A stretch of 64,000 nt of DNA from Epilithonimonas sp. JDS (GTDB lineage: Bacteria; Bacteroidota; Bacteroidia; Flavobacteriales; Weeksellaceae), in NCBI RefSeq assembly GCF_021261315.1, contig NZ_JAJSAX010000001.1:744001-808000 (forward strand). The letters are read 5' to 3'. Under the pieces are notes generated by a model. The model searched no databases. It was not told the DNA's origin and saw only the letters and a program-made list of their open reading frames with translations. Made by a program: the position numbers and the translations under genes. Below are positions 33,918 to 41,029 of this stretch, piece after piece. Within the stretch, counting starts at the first letter, position 1. Each line of letters opens with the position of its first letter.

Positions 33918-36722
33918 ATGAAAAAAATATATTTATTATTAATCGCTATTCTAACCATTTCAATTAATGCTCAAAATGTTTTGAATACAAAGCTCAGAGT
34001 TCACAATTATACAGGAAATGGTGTTGCAGGATACTTAACCGAATATAATGACAATATTATATTTTCCGGAAATCGCCCACAAGAATTTGGAGGCAATCAA
34101 TTGTGGTCTTACAACGAGGCTTCCGGCAAGGCAAAAGTGATCAAAAATTTTAATCAAGGTTATCAAAATTATTACAGCAGGATAAAAAGTCCAATCGTAA
34201 AGTTCCAGGGCAAACTTTATTTTATTGGGACAAACCTTAATGATAATAATAATCAACTCTGGGTTTCGGATGGAACTGAGCAAGGAACCAAAGTTGTTAA
34301 ACAGTTATATAATTCTTCAGCTGCATATGCCTACATCGATATTTTTACTAACGGAGACAAACTGTTTATTGTAACAGACTACGAATTCTGGTCATCAGAC
34401 GGAACTTTTGCCGGAACAATAGCATTAGGATCAAAGAATTATAAATCACAATATTATTTCCTAAATAACAAACTCTACTATTGGGAGAATAATTATGACA
34501 AAGATGTCATAATGGAATCCGATGGGACAATTGCCGGTACCAAAATTTTCAAATCTTTTGCCCCGATACAGTCGTCATTTAGCAGTGTTAATTTTGGAAT
34601 GATCAAATTTCAGAATCAATTATTTTTTATCGCCAAGGAAAATGGAATTACATCCCTTTGGAAAACAAACGGGACAGATAGTGGGACACAAAGTATTTTG
34701 CAGATAGGTGATATAATGACCCTGAACGGAGAAGCCTTGGCAGATAGAATAGTTTTTTATGACTCCAAAAATAATTTATGGACGAGTGATGGAAATTCTG
34801 CCAATACTAAAATCGTTAAATCCTTCACGGAAACAATATCAAAGATTTTCAAATTCAAAGAAAAAATTTATCTGGATACCAATCAAAAAATTTGGAAAAC
34901 AGATGGAAGTCTGGAAAGTACGGTTCCTGCAAATTTGACATCAAACGATTCAGGGTTAGATTTCCTGGCACTTTCCAGCAAAGAAAATTTTTTGATATTC
35001 AAATCATCCGAGCAGTATAACAGTAGCGTTTGGATAGCTGATGAGAACGAAAACAGTGCTAAGAAAATCAAATATGGAAACGGATCCGGATCCAGCGGTT
35101 TCCTGGAAATGAATGGTCATATTTTTTTTCAAGGACTCGATGGCGTAGCGGGTACAGGGATCTCAATACACGGATCAGAACTTTACAAATACAACATCGC
35201 AACAAAAGACGACACACTTGCAGCAGACACTAATTTCAGCTATAATAATTATCTCTCATCATATCTAAAAATAGATGATTATTTATTTTACATTGCGAGC
35301 ACAAATTCTATCAGCCAAAAGCAGGTTTTCAAGAAAAAAATCAATTCCGATGAGGTAACTCAAATCAGTAATTTCACAGCCAATATCGGGACAGTAGACA
35401 AAACAGTTAAGATTGGAAACTATTATTATGCTTACAGCAATTACAATAGCAACGGAATCATAAAATCGGGCGGAAATCTTGATAATACTAAATTTATTCC
35501 TTTCACGGAACAAATTATTAGTTTTAATAATTTTAGAGATCAGGCCGCTGTATATATTACTCAAAGTGATAAAATGAGAGTCTACTTTCTGGAAAATAGT
35601 GCCTCAGTTCCTGTACTTTTAAAAGAAATGTCATATTCAAGCAGTGATTATTACTCTACAGTGAGTAAAGGTTATATGCTTGATGGCCTGCTGTACTTTT
35701 CTTTTGTTGATGAAAATAATAAGTGGTCTATATGGAAAACAGACGGAACCTCTGCGAATACGAAAAAAGCAATAGAATTCCCAGGTGAAAACGTTCAGAT
35801 GCTGAAGATAACAGGAACAATTAATTCCAAACTTATTTTCAGCAAATCTAATGATGTTTTACATACTTTTTTTGATCTTTACAGTTCTGATGGCTCTCAA
35901 GCAGGAACTTCTCTCTTAAATAATATCAATAGAAATGTTACCAATTTTTCTTTAGAAAATGATGGTGTACTTTATTTTATGGCATATAAAACAGGTGCTA
36001 TGAGCTTGTACAAAACAGATGGAACCGCTAGCGGAACAGCTCTGGTGAAAAATATCGGCTCTACTTATTTATCTGAATCCTCTTCATATTCTTTTGGAAA
36101 TATATTATTAAAATGTGGAAACAGCATGTACATACTTCACAACAATATCATGTGGAAAAGTAATGGTACTGCAGCCGGCACAACACAGCTCTCCGCAAAC
36201 CTGATAGAAAACGAAATGGCATGTAACAAAAACTACCTGTACGCCTTGACTGTCACTAATCCAAGGATTGTAAGGTTTGGCGGCATATTAACTTTATACG
36301 AAGCCAATATCATTGACAGCAATACCAACATAGAAGAAAATTATTCTGTCGTTTCAGTTCCATTCAAAGAACTGGCAAGCGATGGGCAAACCTTATACTT
36401 CTCTGCATACACTAACAAAACAGAATATACTCAGCTGGAAGTTATAGATGAAATGCCGGATCTGGGAATCAGTGATGAAATGATCCAAAATTCAAAATCC
36501 AAAATCACTCTCTATCCAAATCCTGCAAAAGATTTCATTACGATCACTGCCAACAACAAAGAAAAAGTACAGCACGTAGAAATTATTGATGCAACAGGAA
36601 AGAGTGTAATCAAAACATCACAATCACAAAACTTGGATGTAAGAAAACTTCTGCCTGCAGTTTATTATGTAAAAACATTTACCTCTGAAGGAATTTACGC
36701 AACCAAATTTATTAAACTGTAG
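33918..36722 (+). CDS. T9SS-secreted protein with ELW/SDGT (hyalin-like) repeats, copy 2
   Basis: 934 aa, a diverged tandem paralog of the preceding gene. Signal peptide (L-L-L-I-A-I-L-T-I-S-I-N-A-Q), about ten x-x-D-G-T-x-x-G-T type motifs, some degenerate (K-T-N-G-T-D-S-G-T, T-S-D-G-N-S-A-N-T, K-T-D-G-S-L-E-S-T), and a C-terminal type IX sorting domain (L-Y-P-N-P-A-K-D ... Y-Y-V-K-T-F ... K-F-I-K-L). Starts 2 bp after copy 1, so they are co-transcribed. A strong terminator follows at 36787. Function unknown; the pair may be alternative surface or matrix proteins. Confidence 0.85.
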   Translation: MKKIYLLLIAILTISINAQNVLNTKLRVHNYTGNGVAGYLTEYNDNIIFSGNRPQEFGGNQLWSYNEASGKAKVIKNFNQGYQNYYSRIKSPIVKFQGKLYFIGTNLNDNNNQLWVSDGTEQGTKVVKQLYNSSAAYAYIDIFTNGDKLFIVTDYEFWSSDGTFAGTIALGSKNYKSQYYFLNNKLYYWENNYDKDVIMESDGTIAGTKIFKSFAPIQSSFSSVNFGMIKFQNQLFFIAKENGITSLWKTNGTDSGTQSILQIGDIMTLNGEALADRIVFYDSKNNLWTSDGNSANTKIVKSFTETISKIFKFKEKIYLDTNQKIWKTDGSLESTVPANLTSNDSGLDFLALSSKENFLIFKSSEQYNSSVWIADENENSAKKIKYGNGSGSSGFLEMNGHIFFQGLDGVAGTGISIHGSELYKYNIATKDDTLAADTNFSYNNYLSSYLKIDDYLFYIASTNSISQKQVFKKKINSDEVTQISNFTANIGTVDKTVKIGNYYYAYSNYNSNGIIKSGGNLDNTKFIPFTEQIISFNNFRDQAAVYITQSDKMRVYFLENSASVPVLLKEMSYSSSDYYSTVSKGYMLDGLLYFSFVDENNKWSIWKTDGTSANTKKAIEFPGENVQMLKITGTINSKLIFSKSNDVLHTFFDLYSSDGSQAGTSLLNNINRNVTNFSLENDGVLYFMAYKTGAMSLYKTDGTASGTALVKNIGSTYLSESSSYSFGNILLKCGNSMYILHNNIMWKSNGTAAGTTQLSANLIENEMACNKNYLYALTVTNPRIVRFGGILTLYEANIIDSNTNIEENYSVVSVPFKELASDGQTLYFSAYTNKTEYTQLEVIDEMPDLGISDEMIQNSKSKITLYPNPAKDFITITANNKEKVQHVEIIDATGKSVIKTSQSQNLDVRKLLPAVYYVKTFTSEGIYATKFIKL

Positions 36723-36726
36723 CAAT

Positions 36727-36759
36727 TTATCAATCAATTATATTATAATTGATTGATAA
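36727..36759. repeat. 33-bp near-perfect palindrome
   Basis: A 16-bp arm TTATCAATCAATTATA, one central T, and the exact reverse-complement arm. It directly follows the stop of the second T9SS gene and has no T-tract of its own; the true terminator is 28 bp further on. Confidence 0.8.
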
Positions 36760-36786
36760 TCTTTAAATATTACTAAGTTTTAGATA

Positions 36787-36838
36787 AATACCCAACATTA
36801 AAAAATTATTCGCAATTCTTTAATGTTGGGTATTTTCT
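36787..36838 (+). terminator. Rho-independent terminator of the T9SS gene pair
   Basis: AATACCCAACATTAAA (36787-36802) pairs exactly with TTTAATGTTGGGTATT (36819-36834), then TTCTG. A very stable 16-bp stem. Confidence 0.8.
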
Positions 36839-36977
36839 GTTTCTTTCAGCAGAACAGTAATTCTTTGACCAAAACAATCGGAAAGTGTTGTTAGTAATTC
36901 AAAGCCAGCTCAAACTATCGTTAGTTTCTAAACCGACAGTTTGGATTAATTTATCCGGAAATGTCATCAAAAAAAAT

Positions 36978-37005
36978 GATACAGTCCTTTAAATATTAAG
37001 GCTGT
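36978..37005 (-). terminator. Possible terminator for the gene at 37045
   Basis: ACAGTCCTT and AAGGCTGT pair around TAAATATT with one bulge, and on the - strand the stem is followed by a run of eight T (the A-run at 36968-36976). Moderate support only. Confidence 0.4.
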
Positions 37006-37044
37006 TTGAAATTGGTAAAAACAGAAAGTAGTTCCCTTTTGGCC

Positions 37045-38214
37045 TCAATTCCCCAACTGATAATCCAAAGGCAGCATTTTCGAGATATTCTGTCGGGAGA
37101 AATCGCCTTCCAAAATCAATTGATCCGGCTCAGATGAAAGTCCTTCTTTGAAAATTTCAAATTCCATAGCTTCCGGATGGATGAACGATGACTGCGTCAC
37201 CACGCCAGAAGATTTCACGAATTCGCCTTTCTTTATCTTGTAATAATATTTCTGATAATTGACCTGAAGCAAATCTTCAAAGTCTAAAAATAATCTACCA
37301 TCTTTCCGTTTTGTAAAATCCGATTCTTTCATTTTGGTTTTAAGAATCGCCATCAGGAACTCAGAATTTTTACTTTTCTTTTGCGCAATCGCTTCCAACT
37401 CATCGGTCCAAGGCAAGGTCGAGTTTTGTGTTTTCTTAATGGCAAAATGGTCGTTCAGTTTTTGCAATTCGGCGTCAGAAGGATATTCTGGGTTTGGGAT
37501 CCGCTTGGCGTGATTCACGATGAAACCTTCTTTTTCGAGCTCATTATTATAAAGACTTCTCAGAAAATGCATCATACTACCTTTGTAAGCGTTAATCCGA
37601 TTGAGAGTAACTTCCTTTCTAAAACTGGTCTCTTTGAAGAATGATGTTCCCAGATAACTGGTACTTTTCGCTTTGAAGTCAGCCTGAAAATTGAGCAGAT
37701 TATATTGGATCGTGTAACCCAATTTCTTATTTTCGATGACCAACGTTTGCGGTGCTTTCACTTTCAGAAACTGATTTTTCTTATCATAAGAAAACTTGAG
37801 CGTTCTTTGGTTTTTAATTCTAACATCATCCCGATCAAGTCCAATAAACTGGTCTAGAAAATAATTAATAAAATCTTTGTAAGCCTGCTCTGTATAAGGA
37901 ATGATAACGACTTCTTCAATCTCACTGACTTTATTAATGATCACTTTAACAGATTTTCCGATTGCTTTGTCCACAGGAAAAATACTGGTCTCGTAATTGT
38001 CTTTTTGAAAAATTAAGTTTCCGCTCTTCTGTCCCTGAATATCCAATTGGAAACTTCCGTCATTGATGGAAACTGTCGAGATTTTAGTTCCATCAAGATA
38101 AACATTGACATTAGAAATTGCTGAACCACTTTCTGTCTGGATTTTCCCCGAAATGGTTTGGGAATAAAGAAATAAAGTTCCGAAGAAGAATATTAAGAAT
38201 TGTAAAAACCTCAC
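37045..38214 (-). CDS. Carboxypeptidase-like regulatory domain protein
   Basis: 389 aa. GTG start at 38214 followed by a signal peptide (F-L-I-F-F-F-G-T-L-F-L-Y-S-Q). Residues about 20-95 form a CarboxypepD_reg-like beta-sandwich: I-S-G-K-I-Q-T-E-S-G-S-A-I-S-N-V-N-V-Y-L-D-G-T is its standard opening. The rest is a mixed alpha/beta region typical of flavobacterial secreted or outer-membrane-facing proteins without assigned function. No TonB plug or barrel follows, so it is not a receptor. Stands alone; gene-free repeats lie upstream. Confidence 0.82.
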   Translation of the reverse strand: MRFLQFLIFFFGTLFLYSQTISGKIQTESGSAISNVNVYLDGTKISTVSINDGSFQLDIQGQKSGNLIFQKDNYETSIFPVDKAIGKSVKVIINKVSEIEEVVIIPYTEQAYKDFINYFLDQFIGLDRDDVRIKNQRTLKFSYDKKNQFLKVKAPQTLVIENKKLGYTIQYNLLNFQADFKAKSTSYLGTSFFKETSFRKEVTLNRINAYKGSMMHFLRSLYNNELEKEGFIVNHAKRIPNPEYPSDAELQKLNDHFAIKKTQNSTLPWTDELEAIAQKKSKNSEFLMAILKTKMKESDFTKRKDGRLFLDFEDLLQVNYQKYYYKIKKGEFVKSSGVVTQSSFIHPEAMEFEIFKEGLSSEPDQLILEGDFSRQNISKMLPLDYQLGN

Positions 38215-38272
38215 GTGATATATTTTGAACTCCGAATTTAATAAATAAAAAAAGGATTTCGTCGAAATATGT

Positions 38273-38296
38273 ATTAAACCACAATAGACACAAAAG
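38273..38296. repeat. Single-arm relic of the ACCACATAG element
   Basis: ATTAAACCACAATAGACACA resembles the arm AACCACATAGACACATAG of the element at 9852-9964 with small changes. No matching second arm follows. Confidence 0.45.
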
Positions 38297-38378
38297 TTGT
38301 TGTGCGTTTTAATTTACTCAAAAGTTTAAAAAAGGAAAATTTATTTTTCAGCTATTTTGTAAAAACATCCATAAAGTA

Positions 38379-38609
38379 TTGAAATGCAACAAATTGTACT
38401 TGATTGCCTCAACTAAGTGGTTGATTGCTTTAACTAAGTACTTGATCGCTTCAACTAAATGGTTGAACACCTCAACTAAGTACTTGACGGTTTCAACTAA
38501 ACGGTTGATGGTCTTAACTGAATGCTTGATTGATTCAACTAAGTGGTTGGATGGCATAACGAAGTATTTGGTTATGTCAACTGAATGATTGAACACTATA
38601 AACAGATAG
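38379..38609. repeat. 21-bp minisatellite, about 10-11 units with 42-bp higher-order period
   Basis: Ten full units of 21 bp, each beginning TTG and carrying the core CAACTAAGT or a variant, run from 38379 to 38588; a decayed eleventh reaches 38609. Alternate units end in GG and in TAC/TGC/TAT, so the true period is 42 bp. Because 21 is a multiple of 3, reading frames stay open on both strands and spell heptads: on - strand H-L-V-E-A-I-K-Y-L-V-K-A-I-N, on + L-I-A-S-T-K-W/Y. Possible starts are TTG (+) and GTG (-) only, without clear promoters. It could be a relic, a slipped-strand repeat or a small coiled-coil gene. Confidence 0.8.
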
Positions 38610-38667
38610 TTTTTTTCACCAGCAGACTGATTAAATCCCTAGACTAAATAATTAAATCTGAATTTTC

Positions 38668-38831
38668 AAATCCCAGAGGGATGATCTGTTAATGGAAAAT
38701 AAAATCCATCATCGCATTAAAGCTCCGTAGGAGCGGCCTGATAATAATTGTGATTCACAGGTCGCTCCTACGGAGCTTTTTGTTTGTTTATCTGATGTTG
38801 CTATTAACAGATTGCTCCGCTGGAGCATTTA
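38668..38831. repeat. GCTCCGTAGGAGC palindromic element, copy 1
   Basis: About 164 bp. An outer stretch TCTGTTAAT / ATTAACAGA encloses an inner hairpin AAAGCTCCGTAGGAGCGGCC ... GGTCGCTCCTACGGAGCTTT and ends in GCTCCGCTGGAGC. A second copy starts 250 bp later at 38918. Smaller related pieces are at 55194-55257. I recall this sequence type as widespread in Bacteroidota intergenic DNA. Confidence 0.8.
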
Positions 38832-38917
38832 GAAAAAATTATTTATCTAATCCTTATCCAATTCATACTGAGAACAACCGTTGATTTCCAGACAAAATAA
38901 CTTGATCTGAGTTTTAA

Positions 38918-39079
38918 AAATCCTAGAGGGATGACCTGTTAATAGAAAATAAAATTCATAATCACATTAAAGCTTCGTAGGAGCGGCCTGTACTGATTGT
39001 GATTCACAGGTCGCTCCTACGGAGCTTTGTATTTTTTTATCTGATGTTGCTATTAACAGATTGCTCCGCTGGAGCATTA
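38918..39079. repeat. GCTCCGTAGGAGC palindromic element, copy 2
   Basis: Same layout and nearly the same sequence as copy 1. Its right edge touches the 3' end of the dioxygenase gene at 39088. The DNA right of copy 1 (ATTTATCTAATCCTTAT ... CATACT) echoes the end of that gene (ATTTATCCAATCCTTAT ... CATACT), so element plus gene end seem to have been duplicated together. Confidence 0.8.
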
Positions 39080-39087
39080 AAAACTAT

Positions 39088-39915
39088 TTATCCAATCCTT
39101 ATAGACGTCATACTCAATGAACCGCCAATCAAAGAATCATTGAATAACGAAAGTTGTTCTGATTTATCTTTCAGTCCGAGATTATAGATCAATGGCAGAT
39201 AATGGTCAGGCGTCGGGACAGCGTATTGCAAAAATGTGCCTTGTTTTTGATAATCGATGAGTTTTTGGAAATCGCCATCCAGAAGCCAATTGTTGGTTTT
39301 TTCTCTCGCTTCTATCGCCCAATCCCAACCAGCGCCAACAGTATCAATATTTTTCCAGTCGATCAATCTGAGGTTATGAACGATGTTTCCACTTCCGATG
39401 ATCAAGATGCCTTTTTCTCGAAGTTTGGATAATTTCTTCGCTAAATCAAAATGATATTGTGGTGGTTTTGTATAATCAATACTCAACTGAATGACCGGAA
39501 TATCTGCATCAGGATAAAGATGACGAAGAACCGACCACGCGCCGTGGTCCAATCCCCAGTTGTGGTCTTCTTCCACCAAAACAGGAGACAACAATTCTGC
39601 AGTTTCCTTTGCCAATTCTGGATTTCCTTTTGCGGGATACTGAACATCAAACAAGGCTTGCGGAAAACCGCCAAAATCGTGAATGGTCTTCGGAAGTTCC
39701 ATTGCTGTCACAAATGTTCCGTTGGTAAACCAATGCGCCGAAATACAAATGATGGCATTTGGTTTCGGGATCTCTTTGCTGATGTTTCGGAAACCTTGTA
39801 CAAAAATATTTTCTTCGATGGCGTTCATCGGAGAGCCGTGTCCCAGGAAAAGGACAGGCATTTTTTGTGTGGTTTTGAAGTTATCGGAGATGTTGGAAAG
39901 ATCGTAGAGGTTCAT
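39088..39915 (-). CDS. ygiD: DODA-type extradiol aromatic ring-opening dioxygenase (YgiD-like)
   Basis: 275 aa from ATG 39915; a start at 39963 would add a non-conserved tail. The class III extradiol dioxygenase / 4,5-DOPA dioxygenase features are present: F-L-G-H-G-S-P-M-N-A near the N-terminus, I-S-A-H-W, L-D-H-G-A-W-S-V-L, G-S-G-N-I-V-H-N-L and the late P-T-P-D-H-Y-L-P-L. His residues in these motifs bind the metal (zinc or iron in homologues). YgiD opens DOPA or related catechols; the actual substrate is unknown. Upstream and downstream flanks are both repeat-rich. Confidence 0.9.
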   Translation of the reverse strand: MNLYDLSNISDNFKTTQKMPVLFLGHGSPMNAIEENIFVQGFRNISKEIPKPNAIICISAHWFTNGTFVTAMELPKTIHDFGGFPQALFDVQYPAKGNPELAKETAELLSPVLVEEDHNWGLDHGAWSVLRHLYPDADIPVIQLSIDYTKPPQYHFDLAKKLSKLREKGILIIGSGNIVHNLRLIDWKNIDTVGAGWDWAIEAREKTNNWLLDGDFQKLIDYQKQGTFLQYAVPTPDHYLPLIYNLGLKDKSEQLSLFNDSLIGGSLSMTSIRIG

Positions 39916-39975
39916 TTTTGTTTTGTAAAAAGTAAAATGTATTGATGTAAAATGTATTTTCAAATCATTTTTTCA

Positions 39976-40040
39976 CCCCAACCCTAAAGGGAGAAAATTA
40001 TTTGAAAATTTGATTAAAATTACTCCCCTTAGGGTTGGGG
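39976..40040. repeat. CCCCAACCCTAAAGGG inverted repeat
   Basis: CCCCAACCCTAAAGGGAG (39976-39993) opposes CTCCCCTTAGGGTTGGGG (40023-40040), with one mismatch around a 29-bp AT-rich core. Typical of short palindromic repeats scattered in flavobacterial genomes. Confidence 0.7.
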
Positions 40041-40062
40041 AAATAATTTTGTTGCAATTTTT

Positions 40063-40094
40063 CTCACAGATTTGGCTGATTGAGCAGATTTTTA
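40063..40094. repeat. Half copy of the CTCGCAGATTT repeat family
   Basis: TCTCACAGATTTGGCTGAT followed by TGAGCAGATTTTTAT matches the left halves of the copies at 8333 and 43075; the right arm is missing, replaced by another repeat. Confidence 0.5.
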
Positions 40095-40109
40095 TTGACA
40101 CAATATTGT

Positions 40110-40177
40110 CATTCCGTAGGAATCTAAACTGCTGAGATTGACTTCGTAAACCATTTTGTAAGGTTTCCTACGGAATG
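40110..40177. repeat. CATTCCGTAGGAA inverted repeat
   Basis: CATTCCGTAGGAA (40110-40122) and TTCCTACGGAATG (40165-40177) are exact reverse complements around a 42-bp core. Confidence 0.7.
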
Positions 40178-40209
40178 GCAAACTTCGTGTTTTTGACAAA
40201 GCTTGTTTT

Positions 40210-40280
40210 TATGTAGAATCCGCAGCCCGACTTGAGTGGATCCCGATGCAAAATCGGGAGGGAACGGAAGGCGGAAAAGC
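40210..40280. repeat. GC-richer segment with TCCCGAT hairpin
   Basis: GCAGCCCGACTTGAGTGG, then TCCCGAT (40241-40247), GCAAA, ATCGGGA (40253-40259), then GGGAACGGAAGGCGGAAAA. Composition is clearly above the surroundings. It may be a remnant of a dispersed structured repeat related to the candidate RNAs at 48981 and 57571; that link is inference. Confidence 0.4.
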
Positions 40281-40304
40281 TGCCCAAATCATTACAATTG
40301 AAAT

Positions 40305-40347
40305 CAAAAAAGCGTGAACAAAGTTGCCTTTGCTCACACTTTAAAAA
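40305..40347 (-). terminator. Terminator of the YceI gene
   Basis: AAAGCGTGAACAAAG and CTTTGCTCACACTTT pair with two mismatches/wobbles around TTGC. On the - strand the stem is followed by a T-rich run (AATCAAAAAA on +). It lies downstream of the YceI stop at 40376. Confidence 0.6.
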
Positions 40348-40375
40348 ACTCAAACTATAAAAATACTATGATGTA

Positions 40376-40885
40376 TTATTGCTTTACGAACTGCAGTTCT
40401 CCTGCAATTTTCACTTCTTCGCTTACCATCACACCGCCTGTTTCCAAAGCTGCGTTCCAAGTTAGGCCGAAGTCTGATCTTTTGATTTTCCCTTCGAATG
40501 AGAAACCTGCTTTGGTGTTGCCCCAAGGATCAGAATTGATTCCGCCGAAATCCACGTCCAAACTGATTTCTTTGGTAATGCCGTTCAATGTTAGGTTTCC
40601 AGTCACATCGCCGTTCAAAGTTGAAGCTTCGAAAGTGATTTTCGGGTTAGCTTCTGCGTTGAAGAAATCTGCTGATTTCAGGTGATTGTCTCTGTCTGTA
40701 TTGTTGGTGAAGATAGAATCTGTGTCGATGAAAGCGGAAACTTTCGCGCTTGCGAACGTGTCATCTTCTGCGTCGATCTCTGCGTTGAAAGTTGTGAATT
40801 CTCCTTTCACGTTGGAGATCATCAAGTGTTTTACTTTGAAAGTAATTTCGCTATGCGTTGGGTCTAATAACCATTTAGTTGCCAT
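40376..40885 (-). CDS. YceI family protein
   Basis: 169 aa. The YceI lipocalin-like beta-barrel opening T-K-W-L-L-D-P-T-H-S-E-I-T-F-K-V-K-H-L-M-I-S is present, then D-N-H-L-K-S-A-D-F-F-N and F-E-G-K-I-K-R-S-D-F-G-L. The family binds polyisoprenoid-like lipids. There is no signal peptide, unlike E. coli YceI, so it is probably cytoplasmic. A -7 box TAAATTTG is upstream on the - strand. Single gene with its own terminator. Confidence 0.94.
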   Translation of the reverse strand: MATKWLLDPTHSEITFKVKHLMISNVKGEFTTFNAEIDAEDDTFASAKVSAFIDTDSIFTNNTDRDNHLKSADFFNAEANPKITFEASTLNGDVTGNLTLNGITKEISLDVDFGGINSDPWGNTKAGFSFEGKIKRSDFGLTWNAALETGGVMVSEEVKIAGELQFVKQ

Positions 40886-40917
40886 AATTTTTAATATTTT
40901 GTTGATTAATTATACTG

Positions 40918-40925
40918 CAAATTTA
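40918..40925 (-). promoter_or_regulatory. -7 promoter box of the YceI gene
   Basis: Read on the - strand this is TAAATTTG, 33 bp upstream of the ATG. Confidence 0.5.
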
Positions 40926-41029
40926 TAGCGCTGAGCTCCGCCTCACATTGATGTAAGTTAAGAATTACTTTTTTGTGAATTTTTTAACGATTGCCTTGTT
41001 TCGGCACAAAGATTTCTGTGTTGAGAACA

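Larger units (their letters stand above)
36723..37044. other. 322-bp gap between convergent genes with palindromes
   Basis: Contains the 33-bp palindrome at 36727-36759, the terminator at 36787-36838, and a possible opposite-strand terminator at 36978-37005. A weak hairpin (CAAACTATCG ... CCGACAGTTTGG) lies near 36912-36945. No reading frame of note. Confidence 0.6.
39916..40375. other. 460-bp gene-free stretch built of several repeats
   Basis: From left to right: a CCCCAACCCTAAAGGGAG inverted repeat, a half copy of the CTCGCAGATTT repeat, a CATTCCGTAGGAA inverted repeat, a GC-richer GCAGCCCGACTTGAGTGG segment with a small hairpin, and a terminator for the YceI gene. A 61-aa frame across it is not credible. 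Confidence 0.65.

Noticed and set aside
38348-38596. 82-aa (-) and 69-aa (+) frames in the 21-bp minisatellite
   Set aside because: Not listed as genes: open only because the unit is a multiple of three, starts are GTG/TTG and no promoter or RBS is seen. Kept as a finding.
38379-38609. CRISPR array
   Set aside because: The 21-bp units are contiguous with no spacers, and no cas gene is nearby.
40168-40353. 61-aa - strand frame over the repeat stack
   Set aside because: Lies entirely in dispersed repeats and a terminator; composition unlike a protein.
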